Source: Telluria sp042683405
GTDB taxonomy: Bacteria > Pseudomonadota > Gammaproteobacteria > Burkholderiales > Burkholderiaceae_D
Length of the DNA: 64,000 nucleotides
Reading direction: 5' to 3'
NCBI RefSeq assembly: GCF_042683405.1
Contig: NZ_JBHUJS010000001.1
Span: 310,001 to 374,000 of the forward strand
Positions 1 to 8,575 of this stretch are shown piece by piece (positions within the stretch are counted from its first letter, which is position 1; every line of letters starts with the position of its first letter). Below the pieces are notes generated by a model. The model did not search any database, was not told where the DNA came from, and saw only the letters and a program-made list of their open reading frames with translations. Position numbers and translations under genes: made by a program.

Positions 1-168
1 GCGCTGGCGCGCGAGCATCCGGGCTTCGACCTGGTGCTCGACTATGCGCACCGCCACCGCGGCGTGATTGCGCGCTTCGGCCGCTTCCCGCACCGTAACC
101 CGATCCTGGGGCGCACCTCGACCGAGGAAGAACTGGCCTACATGTCGCTGCCGGGATCGGGGTTCTGA
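1..168 (+). CDS. DUF924 family protein, C-terminal fragment
   Basis: Only the last 55 residues are present, because the gene is cut by the left edge of the window. The readable tail contains RFGRFPHRNPILGR followed by STEEELAYM. This is the conserved C-terminal signature I associate with the DUF924 family, which are soluble all-helical proteins of about 180 to 200 residues. The biochemical role of the family is not established. The TGA stop shares its last base with the ATG of the next gene (TGATG), so the two are probably translationally coupled in one transcript. The family call rests on this short tail alone. Confidence 0.75.
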   Translation, partial: ALAREHPGFDLVLDYAHRHRGVIARFGRFPHRNPILGRTSTEEELAYMSLPGSGF

Positions 169-1043
169 TGCCGCAGCAGCTGGCGATCATCGGCGGCGGG
201 CGCGTCGCGCGCGCGCTCGGCAAGGTGTTCACGCATGCGGGCATCTTCATGCTCGGCGATATCCGCACCCGCTCGCTCGCCAGCGCGCAGCAGGCGGCGG
301 GCTTCATCGGCGGCGGGACCGCGCTTGCCCCGGGCCAGCCGATGCGGGTGGCCGACGTGTACATGCTGGCCGTGTCGGACGACCAGATCGGGCCGGCCGC
401 CGCGGCGCTGGCGCTGGACGTCCCGCTGGCGGGCGCGGTGGTGTTCCACTGCAGCGGCGCCAAGGCGGCCGCGGAGCTGGAGCCGGCGCGCGCGGCCGGC
501 GCCTTTGTTGCCTCCGTGCATCCGGTGCGCAGCTTCGCCGACCCGGAGCAGGTGGCGCGCAGCTTCGGCGGGACCTGGTGCGGGATCGAAGGCGACGCGC
601 CCGCGCTGGAGCTGCTGGAAGCGGCGTTCGGCGCGGCCGGCGCGCAGCTGGTGCGCATCGATCCCGCGGCCAAGGCGGTCTACCATGCCGCGTCGGTCTT
701 CGCCTCCAACTATCTCGTCACGGTGGTGGATGCGGCGCTCGCGGCGTACCGCGCGGCAGGCATCGACGAGCTGTCCGCGCGCCAGCTGGCCGCGCCGCTC
801 GCAGCCGAGGCGCTGGACAATGTGCTGCGCCTCGGCGGGCCGGCCGCGCTGACCGGGCCGATCGCGCGCGGCGACATGGACACGGTGGCGCGCCAGCAGC
901 GCGCGCTGGACGCGTGGGACGCGCCCACCGGCGAGCTGTATGCGGCGCTGGCCCGCGCCACGGCGCTGCTGGCGGCGCGCGGCCGTGGCGCCGCAGACGC
1001 AACTTTGCATAAATCATTCGACAAAGTTCCAAAAGCACAATAA
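168..1043 (+). CDS. Rossmann-fold / DUF2520 domain NAD(P)-binding protein
   Basis: This 291-residue protein opens with a dinucleotide-binding loop, IIGGGRVARALG at residues 7-18. It continues through VYMLAVSDDQIG and VVFHCSGAKAA, the layout of Rossmann-like proteins that carry a C-terminal DUF2520 domain. The helical second half (about 160-280) contains HAASVFASNYLV, typical of the dimerising domain of 6-phosphogluconate-dehydrogenase-like folds. It is predicted to be a cytosolic NAD(P)-dependent oxidoreductase, but the substrate is unknown. The start overlaps the DUF924 stop by one base. The last 15 or so residues (LHKSFDKVPKAQ) look unlike the rest and lie in less GC-rich DNA, so the true C terminus may be an extension. 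Confidence 0.75.
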   Translation: MPQQLAIIGGGRVARALGKVFTHAGIFMLGDIRTRSLASAQQAAGFIGGGTALAPGQPMRVADVYMLAVSDDQIGPAAAALALDVPLAGAVVFHCSGAKAAAELEPARAAGAFVASVHPVRSFADPEQVARSFGGTWCGIEGDAPALELLEAAFGAAGAQLVRIDPAAKAVYHAASVFASNYLVTVVDAALAAYRAAGIDELSARQLAAPLAAEALDNVLRLGGPAALTGPIARGDMDTVARQQRALDAWDAPTGELYAALARATALLAARGRGAADATLHKSFDKVPKAQ

Positions 1044-1124
1044 GCTTCGCGGATTACACCCAAAAAATAGTCTCGCCACGGAAAACCAGCGGCACAGCGC
1101 ATCCAGCGGGGCCGAGGAGACAAT

Positions 1125-1487
1125 ATGCTGTTCCTCAAGAGTACCAGCGTTACCCGGGCACCCGGCATCTACGATGTCGACATTGCTGCCAAGCCGCCAG
1201 GCAAGACCTTCGGCGTCTTCATTGCCACCGATCCCGACAATCCGCCGCGCGAGGTACTGGCCGCGCTGGCAGGGCTCGGCTTCCAGAACACCTACCGCCA
1301 GAGCTATACGCACAAGGACCGCGGCAAGGTGCTCGACCTGCACTTCCAGAAGGACGGCACCGACCTGTTCAAGGGCTGGAAGACGGAGGAATGCGAGGCG
1401 AACCTGCGCGCGCTCGAGGAAATTTTCCGCTCGATCGGCATCGCCATCACCCCGCGCGTCATGTCGCTGGCAGAAGCATACGCCTGA
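1125..1487 (+). CDS. conserved hypothetical protein, 120 aa
   Basis: I do not recognise this family. The protein is small and soluble, with no signal peptide or membrane segment. It mixes a beta-rich N-terminal half (GIYDVDIAAK, FGVFIATDP) with a helical C-terminal half (NLRALEEIFRSIGIAI). The reading frame has the strong third-position G/C bias of its neighbours. The ATG is preceded by a GAGGAGACAAT stretch that supplies a good ribosome-binding site, so it is probably a real gene. It ends 12 bases before the AlkB-like gene and probably shares its transcript. That makes a role near nucleic-acid repair possible but unproven. Confidence 0.65.
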   Translation: MLFLKSTSVTRAPGIYDVDIAAKPPGKTFGVFIATDPDNPPREVLAALAGLGFQNTYRQSYTHKDRGKVLDLHFQKDGTDLFKGWKTEECEANLRALEEIFRSIGIAITPRVMSLAEAYA

Positions 1488-1499
1488 GCAAGCCCGGGC

Positions 1500-2075
1500 A
1501 TGCTGGAGCGGATCGCACTGCCCGACGCGGAGCTGGACTACCTTGCACAGTTGCCCTTGCCCTGGCCGCCCGGCCAGGTGCTGCAACGCCTGATCGCCGA
1601 CACGGCGTGGCGCGCGGAGACGGTCACCGTGTTCGGCAAGCGCCACCTGCAGCCGCGCCTGACGGCGTGGCATGGCGACATGCCTTATACCTACTCCGGA
1701 CTGACCCTCGAACCGCTTCCGTGGACACCGCTATTGCTGGAAATCAGGCAGGCGGTCGAGGCGGCCAGTGGCGCGCAGTTCAACAGCGTGCTGCTGAACC
1801 TGTACCGCGACGGCCGCGACAGCATGGGAATGCACAGCGACGACGAGCCGGAACTGGGACCGGATCCGGTCATCGCATCGGTGAGCTTTGGCGAGGAGCG
1901 CGCCTTCATCCTGCGCCACAAGGCCAGCCGCGAGACGCACAAGCTGGCGCTGGCAAGCGGCAGCCTGCTGGTGATGCGCGGGCCGACCCAGCGCTGCTGG
2001 CAGCACGGCATCAACAAGTCCGCGCGACCGATGGGCCCACGGCTGAACCTAACTTTCCGCAACATCCTCGCATAA
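1500..2075 (+). CDS. AlkB-like 2-oxoglutarate/Fe(II) dioxygenase
   Basis: This 191-residue protein belongs to the AlkB superfamily, Fe(II)/2-oxoglutarate dioxygenases that remove alkyl groups from DNA or RNA bases by oxidative demethylation. The iron-binding facial triad is visible as His112-x-Asp114 (in MHSDDEPELG) and His169 (in CWQHGI). The 2-oxoglutarate-binding arginines are Arg181 and Arg187 in RLNLTFR. The substrate-lid region before residue 75 contains PRLTAWHGD and YTYSG, as in the compact AlkB proteins similar to human ALKBH2/3 rather than to E. coli AlkB. It follows the 120-residue hypothetical gene by 12 bases. Whether DNA or RNA is the substrate cannot be read from sequence. Confidence 0.9.
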   Translation: MLERIALPDAELDYLAQLPLPWPPGQVLQRLIADTAWRAETVTVFGKRHLQPRLTAWHGDMPYTYSGLTLEPLPWTPLLLEIRQAVEAASGAQFNSVLLNLYRDGRDSMGMHSDDEPELGPDPVIASVSFGEERAFILRHKASRETHKLALASGSLLVMRGPTQRCWQHGINKSARPMGPRLNLTFRNILA

Positions 2076-2245
2076 GCCAGCAATGTCGGCGATCTTACTG
2101 CTGACTTAAGGGTCAGTTATTTACAAATCCTTACATCTTCACGAAGATCGCCGTTGGACTTGTCATTTTGACGATGATATCGTGAGCACCTTCGCAATTT
2201 GGTGGAAATTGCATCCAGAACAACGTAACAGGAAAAGGATTCAAC

Positions 2246-2842
2246 ATGAAAAAGATTCTCCTCACTGTGCTGGCAGGCGCAGCCACCTTCGGCGCTGCGC
2301 ACGCGCAGGCGCAAATGCATCCGTTTTGGAAGAGCCAGAGCCCGTACGTCGGCCTCGGCGTCGCCAACTCCGACCGCGAAACGCACATGCCGGGCGCCGT
2401 CGGCAAGACCGGCGATGGCTGGAAATCCTCGGGCAAGGCCTTCGTCGGCCTGCAGTTCGATGAAACCTTCGGTGCCGAGCTGGGCTATACGGACTTCCGC
2501 GAGGCCACGGTGAACTACACCATCAGCAACGTGCCCGGCAGCGTGACCTCCAAGGCACAGGCGTGGTACCTGGCAGGCAAGGCCATCGCGCCGATCAGCG
2601 AGCAGTGGGCGCTGTATGGCAAGCTGGGCATCACGCGCACGAAGTGGGAACAGACCGGCTTCGGCTCGGGCGCGAACCTGTTCCGCGATGAGGACAAGAC
2701 CGAAGGCTACGGCGCGGTGGGCGCGGAATGGCGCGTCAGCCAGCGCATGGGCGTGTCGCTGGAGTATGAGCGTTATGGCAGCAGCAAGGGCTTCGGGCCG
2801 AAGCCGAACGTGTGGAGCATTAACGCCAACTACCGCTTCTGA
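2246..2842 (+). CDS. OmpA-like outer-membrane beta-barrel protein
   Basis: The first 23 residues form a classical signal peptide (MKKILLTVLAGAATFGAAHA) with an Ala-x-Ala cleavage region. The remaining roughly 175 residues show alternating hydrophobic and polar strands separated by turns (YVGLGVANSD, FVGLQFDETFGAELGYTDF, GYGAVGAEWRVS). The protein ends in YRF, the terminal aromatic needed for insertion by the Bam machinery. This fits an eight-stranded barrel of the OmpA N-terminal or OmpW type, without the peptidoglycan-binding OmpA domain. AGGAAAAGGA lies upstream of the ATG. The gene stands alone, with 170 bp of AT-richer DNA before it and a strong terminator after it. The function is probably structural or a small pore. 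Confidence 0.85.
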   Translation: MKKILLTVLAGAATFGAAHAQAQMHPFWKSQSPYVGLGVANSDRETHMPGAVGKTGDGWKSSGKAFVGLQFDETFGAELGYTDFREATVNYTISNVPGSVTSKAQAWYLAGKAIAPISEQWALYGKLGITRTKWEQTGFGSGANLFRDEDKTEGYGAVGAEWRVSQRMGVSLEYERYGSSKGFGPKPNVWSINANYRF

Positions 2843-2860
2843 AGCCAGTCCGTCTGTAGC

Positions 2861-2886
2861 AAAAAGGGCCCTGATGGGCCCTTTTT
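2861..2886 (+). terminator. Rho-independent terminator of the OMP gene
   Basis: An 11-bp perfect inverted repeat, AAAAAGGGCCC, is separated by a TGAT loop from GGGCCCTTTTT and lies 18 bases after the stop of the outer-membrane barrel gene. The A and T tracts make it able to work in both directions, so it could also stop read-through from the convergent ettA. Confidence 0.92.
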
Positions 2887-3019
2887 ACGTTAACTGTGCC
2901 TATTTGCGGCGAACTGCCTTTATCCCGACGGTTTGGCGGCGTTCATTGCGATTCCCGCCTGATTGGGGGCGAACTGTGCCGATCCTGGCCCAACTCGCCC
3001 CAACTCCGGCCAACCCTGA

Positions 3020-4687
<1,668 letters not shown>

Positions 4688-4786
4688 TAAAAATCTCGGT
4701 TAGAACAGAAGCTCGACAGGATACAGTAAGACGGGCATGCCATGGCCTTTCGCCGCCATTTCACGCGGGCGCCGCGCGGCGCTACC

Positions 4787-5653
4787 TCAGCCCGAACGCT
4801 TCCACAGCCCTTCGGCGGCATACAGCGCGAGCGCGCCCCAGATCATCAGGAACCCGACCAGGCGGGCCGCGCTGAACGCCTCCTGGAACAGCAGCACGCC
4901 GAGCAGGAACTGGATCGACGGCGAGATGTACTGCAGCAGGCCCAGCACCGACATCGGGATGCGGCGCGCGCCGGCCGCGAACAGCAGCAGGGGCACCGCC
5001 GTCAGCGGGCCGAGCGCCACCAGCAGCCAGCGGGTGTCGCCGGAGGCGGCGGCAAAGGCGTTGTCGCCGGTGAGCGTGAGCCACCCCAGGTAGGCGAGCG
5101 CGAACGGGAACAGCACCATGGTTTCGAACGACAGTCCTTCCAGCGCGCCGAGCGGCGCGGTCTTGCGCATCAGGCCATAGGCGCCGAACGAGAACGCCAG
5201 TGCCAGCGCAATCCAGGGCATGTTCCCCGCCTGCCAGGTGAGCCAGGCCACGCCCGCCGCCGCCAGCGCGATCGCGGCCCACTGTCCGCGGCGCAGCCGC
5301 TCGTGCAGGAAGAAGTAGCCCAGCATGATGTTCACCAGCGGATTGATGAAGTAGCCCAGGCTCGCTTCCACCACATGGTGGTTGTTGACCGCCCAGATGT
5401 ACACCAGCCAGTTGGCCGACAGCAGCAGCGCGCTGGCGACAAAGGCCGCGACCGCGCGCCGGCTGGCGAGCAGCTGCGGCAGCCACTTCCACTGGCGGCG
5501 CACGGCCAGCACCACGGCCAGGAAGACCAGCGACCAGACCATGCGGTGCACCAGGATCTGCGCGGGCGGCACCTCCGAGATGGCGCGGAAATACAAAGGG
5601 AACAGGCCCCAGCTGAGGAAAGCGAGGGCTGCGTAGGTGACACCAGAATTCAT
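4787..5653 (-). CDS. rarD: EamA-family transporter RarD
   Basis: This inner-membrane protein has about ten predicted helices and belongs to the drug/metabolite transporter superfamily, RarD subfamily. Family signatures include LSWGLFPLYFRAI near the N terminus, the central YFINPLVNIMLGYFFLHERL, and LLQYISPSIQFLLGVLLFQE near the C terminus. I start it at MNSGVTYAAL (288 residues), which matches the usual RarD N terminus. A longer in-frame start 27 codons upstream would add a non-hydrophobic leader, and neither start has a clear ribosome-binding site. The substrate is unknown: RarD was named for chloramphenicol sensitivity, but a physiological role is not settled. It diverges from kup. Confidence 0.88.
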   Translation of the reverse strand: MNSGVTYAALAFLSWGLFPLYFRAISEVPPAQILVHRMVWSLVFLAVVLAVRRQWKWLPQLLASRRAVAAFVASALLLSANWLVYIWAVNNHHVVEASLGYFINPLVNIMLGYFFLHERLRRGQWAAIALAAAGVAWLTWQAGNMPWIALALAFSFGAYGLMRKTAPLGALEGLSFETMVLFPFALAYLGWLTLTGDNAFAAASGDTRWLLVALGPLTAVPLLLFAAGARRIPMSVLGLLQYISPSIQFLLGVLLFQEAFSAARLVGFLMIWGALALYAAEGLWKRSG

Positions 5654-5834
5654 GGGGGAGGGGAGATGCGGGCTGCGGAACGCGACATTATCGGCCAAAC
5701 CGCGCTTTCCTGCTGATGGGGCCACCGCCGGCATGGTGACGATACAGCAATAAAAGCCCTGCGGTGTAAGATAGCGGTTTGTCGGATATTGACAGGGGCA
5801 TCACGCGCCTGTCATTCGCACCGAAGGTGAAAAT

Positions 5835-7712
5835 TTGAGCACGGACCATAATAAAAGCGGCATCGCCGCGCTGACGCTGGCCGCCATCGGCATCGTCTAC
5901 GGCGACATCGGCACCAGTCCCCTGTACACCCTGCGCGCGGTATTCCATTCCGAGCACGGGCTTCCCCTGACCCAGGCCAACCTGCTGGGCATCATCTCGC
6001 TGATCTTCTGGGCCCTGCTCCTGATCGTCACGCTCAAGTACGTCACGCTGGTGCTGCGCGCCGATAACCGCGGCGAGGGCGGCATCATGGCGCTCATGGC
6101 GCTGGCGCTCAATTCGGTCACGCCGCAATCGAAGTGGCACCTGCCGCTGCTGTTCGTCGGCGTGTTCGGCGCCACCATGTTCTACGGCGACAGCGTGATC
6201 ACGCCGGCCATCTCGGTGCTCGGCGCGATCGAGGGCCTGGAGGTGGCTGCGCCGGCGCTGCATGCCTATGTGGTCCCGATCGCGGCGGTGGTGCTGATCG
6301 CGCTGTACATGCTGCAAAGCCGCGGCACCGCCGGCATCGGACGCTACTTCGGGCCGATCATGGTGGTGTGGTTCCTGGCGCTGGCCGTGATGGGCATTAT
6401 CAACGTGATGGCCGCGCCGCAGATCATGGCGGCGGTCAATCCCTATTACGCCTACCACTTCGTGGTGGACAACGGCTTCATCGGCTTCGTCGCGCTGGGC
6501 GCGGTGGTGCTGGCGATCACCGGCGCCGAGGCGCTGTACGCCGACATGGGCCACTTCGGAAAGAAGCCGATCCGCGGCGCCTGGTTCCTGATCGTCGCGC
6601 CATCGCTGATCATCAACTATTTCGGCCAGGGCGCGCTGCTGATCTCGGACCCGTCGGCGGTGGACAACCCGTTCTTCCACCAGCTGGGCAGCTGGGCCAC
6701 CTATCCGCTGGTGATCCTGTCCACGATGGCCGCGGTGATTGCCTCGCAGGCCACCATCTCGGGCACCTTCTCGATGACCAAGCAGGCGATCGCGCTTGGG
6801 CTGCTGCCGCGCATGCGCATCCTGCACACCTCGGCCAGCGAGATGGGCCAGATCTACATCCCGATGGTGAACTGGCTGCAGCTGTCGGTGGTGCTGCTGG
6901 CGGTGATCAGCTTCGGCTCGTCCGACGACCTGGCTGCCGCCTACGGCATCGCGGTCACCGCGACCATGTCGGCGACCACCATCCTCACCTTCTTCGTGAC
7001 GCGCTACCGCTGGCACCTGCCGCTGCTGCTGTGCTTTGGCGCGACCGGCTTCTTCTTCGTGATGGACGTGCTGCTGTTCTCGTCCACGGCGCTCAAGCTG
7101 TTCCACGGTGGCTGGTTCCCGCTGCTGCTGGGCGTGATCCTGTTCACCGTGATGCTGACCTGGCGCACCGGGCGCGAGCTGGTGTTCGCCAACCTGCAGA
7201 AGCACGCGATCCCGCTGGAAGCCTTCCTCGAATCGCTGTTCGTCGCGCCGCCAGCGCGCGTGTACGGTACCGCCCTGTTCCTGCGCGGCGAGTCGGACGG
7301 TGTGCCGCACGCGCTGCTGCACAACCTGTCGCACAACAAGGTGCTGCACGAGCGGGTCGTGTTCCTGACCGTGCACATGCTGGAGCAGCCGTACGTCGCC
7401 TACGAGGACCGGCTGACGGTCACGCCGCTGGGGCACGAGTGCTACCAAGTCAACGTGAACTACGGCTTCAAGGACGAACCCGATATCCCGGCCGTGCTGC
7501 AGCAGTGCGGCGAACATGGCCTGCCGTTCGAGATGATGGAGACCTCGTTCTTCATCGCGCGCCAGACCGTGATCTCGACCCCGGGCCAGGGCATGTCCGC
7601 GTGGCGCGAGCATCTGTTCGTGACCATGTCGCGCAATGCGCGGGCCGCGGCCGACTACTACCAGATCCCGCCGAACCGGGTGATCGAGCTGGGCACGCAG
7701 GTCGAGATCTGA
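5835..7712 (+). CDS. kup: low-affinity potassium uptake protein Kup
   Basis: This 625-residue K+/H+ symporter of the KUP/HAK/KT family has about twelve membrane helices in the first 430 residues and a cytoplasmic tail of about 190 residues. Family motifs are clear: GIVYGDIGTSPLYTLR at the start, then GEGGIMALMAL, GDSVITPAISVLGA, GAEALYADMGHFGK and ISGTFSMTKQAI. Asp and Glu residues needed for K+ coupling are present in GDIGTS and GAEALYADMG. Translation probably starts at a TTG, placed 7 bases after GAAGGTGA, giving MSTDHNKSG, the usual family N terminus. It is a single-gene unit divergent from rarD. A 7-bp GC hairpin at 7757-7778 follows, without a T tract. Confidence 0.96.
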   Translation: MSTDHNKSGIAALTLAAIGIVYGDIGTSPLYTLRAVFHSEHGLPLTQANLLGIISLIFWALLLIVTLKYVTLVLRADNRGEGGIMALMALALNSVTPQSKWHLPLLFVGVFGATMFYGDSVITPAISVLGAIEGLEVAAPALHAYVVPIAAVVLIALYMLQSRGTAGIGRYFGPIMVVWFLALAVMGIINVMAAPQIMAAVNPYYAYHFVVDNGFIGFVALGAVVLAITGAEALYADMGHFGKKPIRGAWFLIVAPSLIINYFGQGALLISDPSAVDNPFFHQLGSWATYPLVILSTMAAVIASQATISGTFSMTKQAIALGLLPRMRILHTSASEMGQIYIPMVNWLQLSVVLLAVISFGSSDDLAAAYGIAVTATMSATTILTFFVTRYRWHLPLLLCFGATGFFFVMDVLLFSSTALKLFHGGWFPLLLGVILFTVMLTWRTGRELVFANLQKHAIPLEAFLESLFVAPPARVYGTALFLRGESDGVPHALLHNLSHNKVLHERVVFLTVHMLEQPYVAYEDRLTVTPLGHECYQVNVNYGFKDEPDIPAVLQQCGEHGLPFEMMETSFFIARQTVISTPGQGMSAWREHLFVTMSRNARAAADYYQIPPNRVIELGTQVEI

Positions 7713-7829
7713 CAATTGGTGATACAAGTCGAAACAAACGCGACAATTTTCCGACAGCCGGGCAGTGTTCAGCCCGGCATTACCTTGTTACACTTTCGGC
7801 TCTATTAATATCTGCCGAGTAACTTATTC

Positions 7830-8291
7830 ATGAAAACCAAGTTTCCGCTTATCGTTGCTGCGTTCGTCGCCCTCACTTCGCTGGCCGCCTGCGGCGGTTC
7901 GGACAACTCGGCACCGCCGGTCGTCCTGACCTACGCCGGCAACCCGACCGCCCTGACCAAGACCGACACCACGGTTGGAACGGGCACTGAAGCGGTGGCA
8001 GGCAAGTGGGTCAAGGTGACCTACACCGGCTGGCTGTACAACCAGCCTGCGACCAACAAGAAGGGCACCCAGTTCGACACCGGCACCTTCCCGTTCAAGC
8101 TGGGCGCGAACGAAGTGATCCCGGGCTTTGACCAGGGCGTCACCGGCATGAAGGTGGGCGGCAAGCGCACCGTGATCATCCCGTCGAACCTGGCCTACGG
8201 CGCGGGCGGCAACGGTCCGATGATCCCGCCGAACGCCGGCCTGGTGTTCGACATCGAACTGCTGCAAGTGAGTGACACCAAGATCAACTGA
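7830..8291 (+). CDS. FKBP-type peptidyl-prolyl isomerase lipoprotein
   Basis: The protein has 153 residues. The N terminus is a lipoprotein signal with lipobox LAAC (Cys21), followed by a short Ser/Pro-rich spacer and one complete FKBP domain from about residue 45 to 150. Domain signatures are VKVTYTGWLYN, KGTQFDTG, VIPGFDQGVTGMKVGGKRTV and the terminal VFDIELLQV. It should catalyse cis-trans isomerisation at proline on the periplasmic side of a membrane. The residue after Cys21 is Gly, so outer-membrane sorting is expected. The gene is alone and ends at the strong terminator at 8310. Confidence 0.93.
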   Translation: MKTKFPLIVAAFVALTSLAACGGSDNSAPPVVLTYAGNPTALTKTDTTVGTGTEAVAGKWVKVTYTGWLYNQPATNKKGTQFDTGTFPFKLGANEVIPGFDQGVTGMKVGGKRTVIIPSNLAYGAGGNGPMIPPNAGLVFDIELLQVSDTKIN

Positions 8292-8309
8292 TCGGTTGAT
8301 TCAAAGGAG

Positions 8310-8336
8310 AAGGGCCGGCAAATGCCGGCCCTTTTT
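8310..8336 (+). terminator. Rho-independent terminator of the FKBP gene
   Basis: The perfect 10-bp stem AAGGGCCGGC / GCCGGCCCTT with an AAAT loop is followed by further T residues, 18 bases after the FKBP stop codon. Confidence 0.93.
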
Positions 8337-8343
8337 GCTTTCC

Positions 8344-8566
8344 GGGGGGACTGTTCCGACGCGGGCCGTCCCCCGATCTATATCCCGATTTGGCGGAATC
8401 GCCCCATTTATGGCGGAATCCGCCAGGGAAGGGGACTGTCCCATCGGGACTTTCAGGCGGATCTGGCGGAATCGCACCATTTATGGCCAAATCCGCCACC
8501 CGCCACATCGGCATCCGGCGGATCGCGCCAAAGAACAGGGGACGGTCCCTTGCCGGGACAGTCCCC
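8344..8566. repeat. cluster of GGGAC/GTCCC palindromes and a 74-bp direct repeat
   Basis: This 220-bp non-coding stretch lies between the FKBP terminator and the end of the convergent permease gene. It holds three copies of the dispersed GGGGAC...GTCCCC element, at 8344-8374, 8431-8450 and 8538-8566. Between them are two copies, about 74 bp apart (8388-8425 and 8461-8498), of a unit reading TGGCGGAATCGC, then CCATTTATGG, then AATCCGCCA. The first copy contains the perfect 7+1+7 palindrome TGGCGGA-A-TCCGCCA. No gene is visible. The arrangement resembles a REP/BIME-type composite. Confidence 0.8.
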
Positions 8567-8575
8567 CGGACCGCC

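Noticed and set aside
2154..2196. Sigma-70-like boxes (TTGGAC or TTGACG) before the outer-membrane barrel gene
   Set aside because: The -10 hexamers at the proper spacing are poor, so I could not choose between alternatives.
5688..7727. Open frame of 679 codons antisense to kup
   Set aside because: Arg/His/Gln-rich composition and no family resemblance. The plus-strand Kup protein is complete and conserved.
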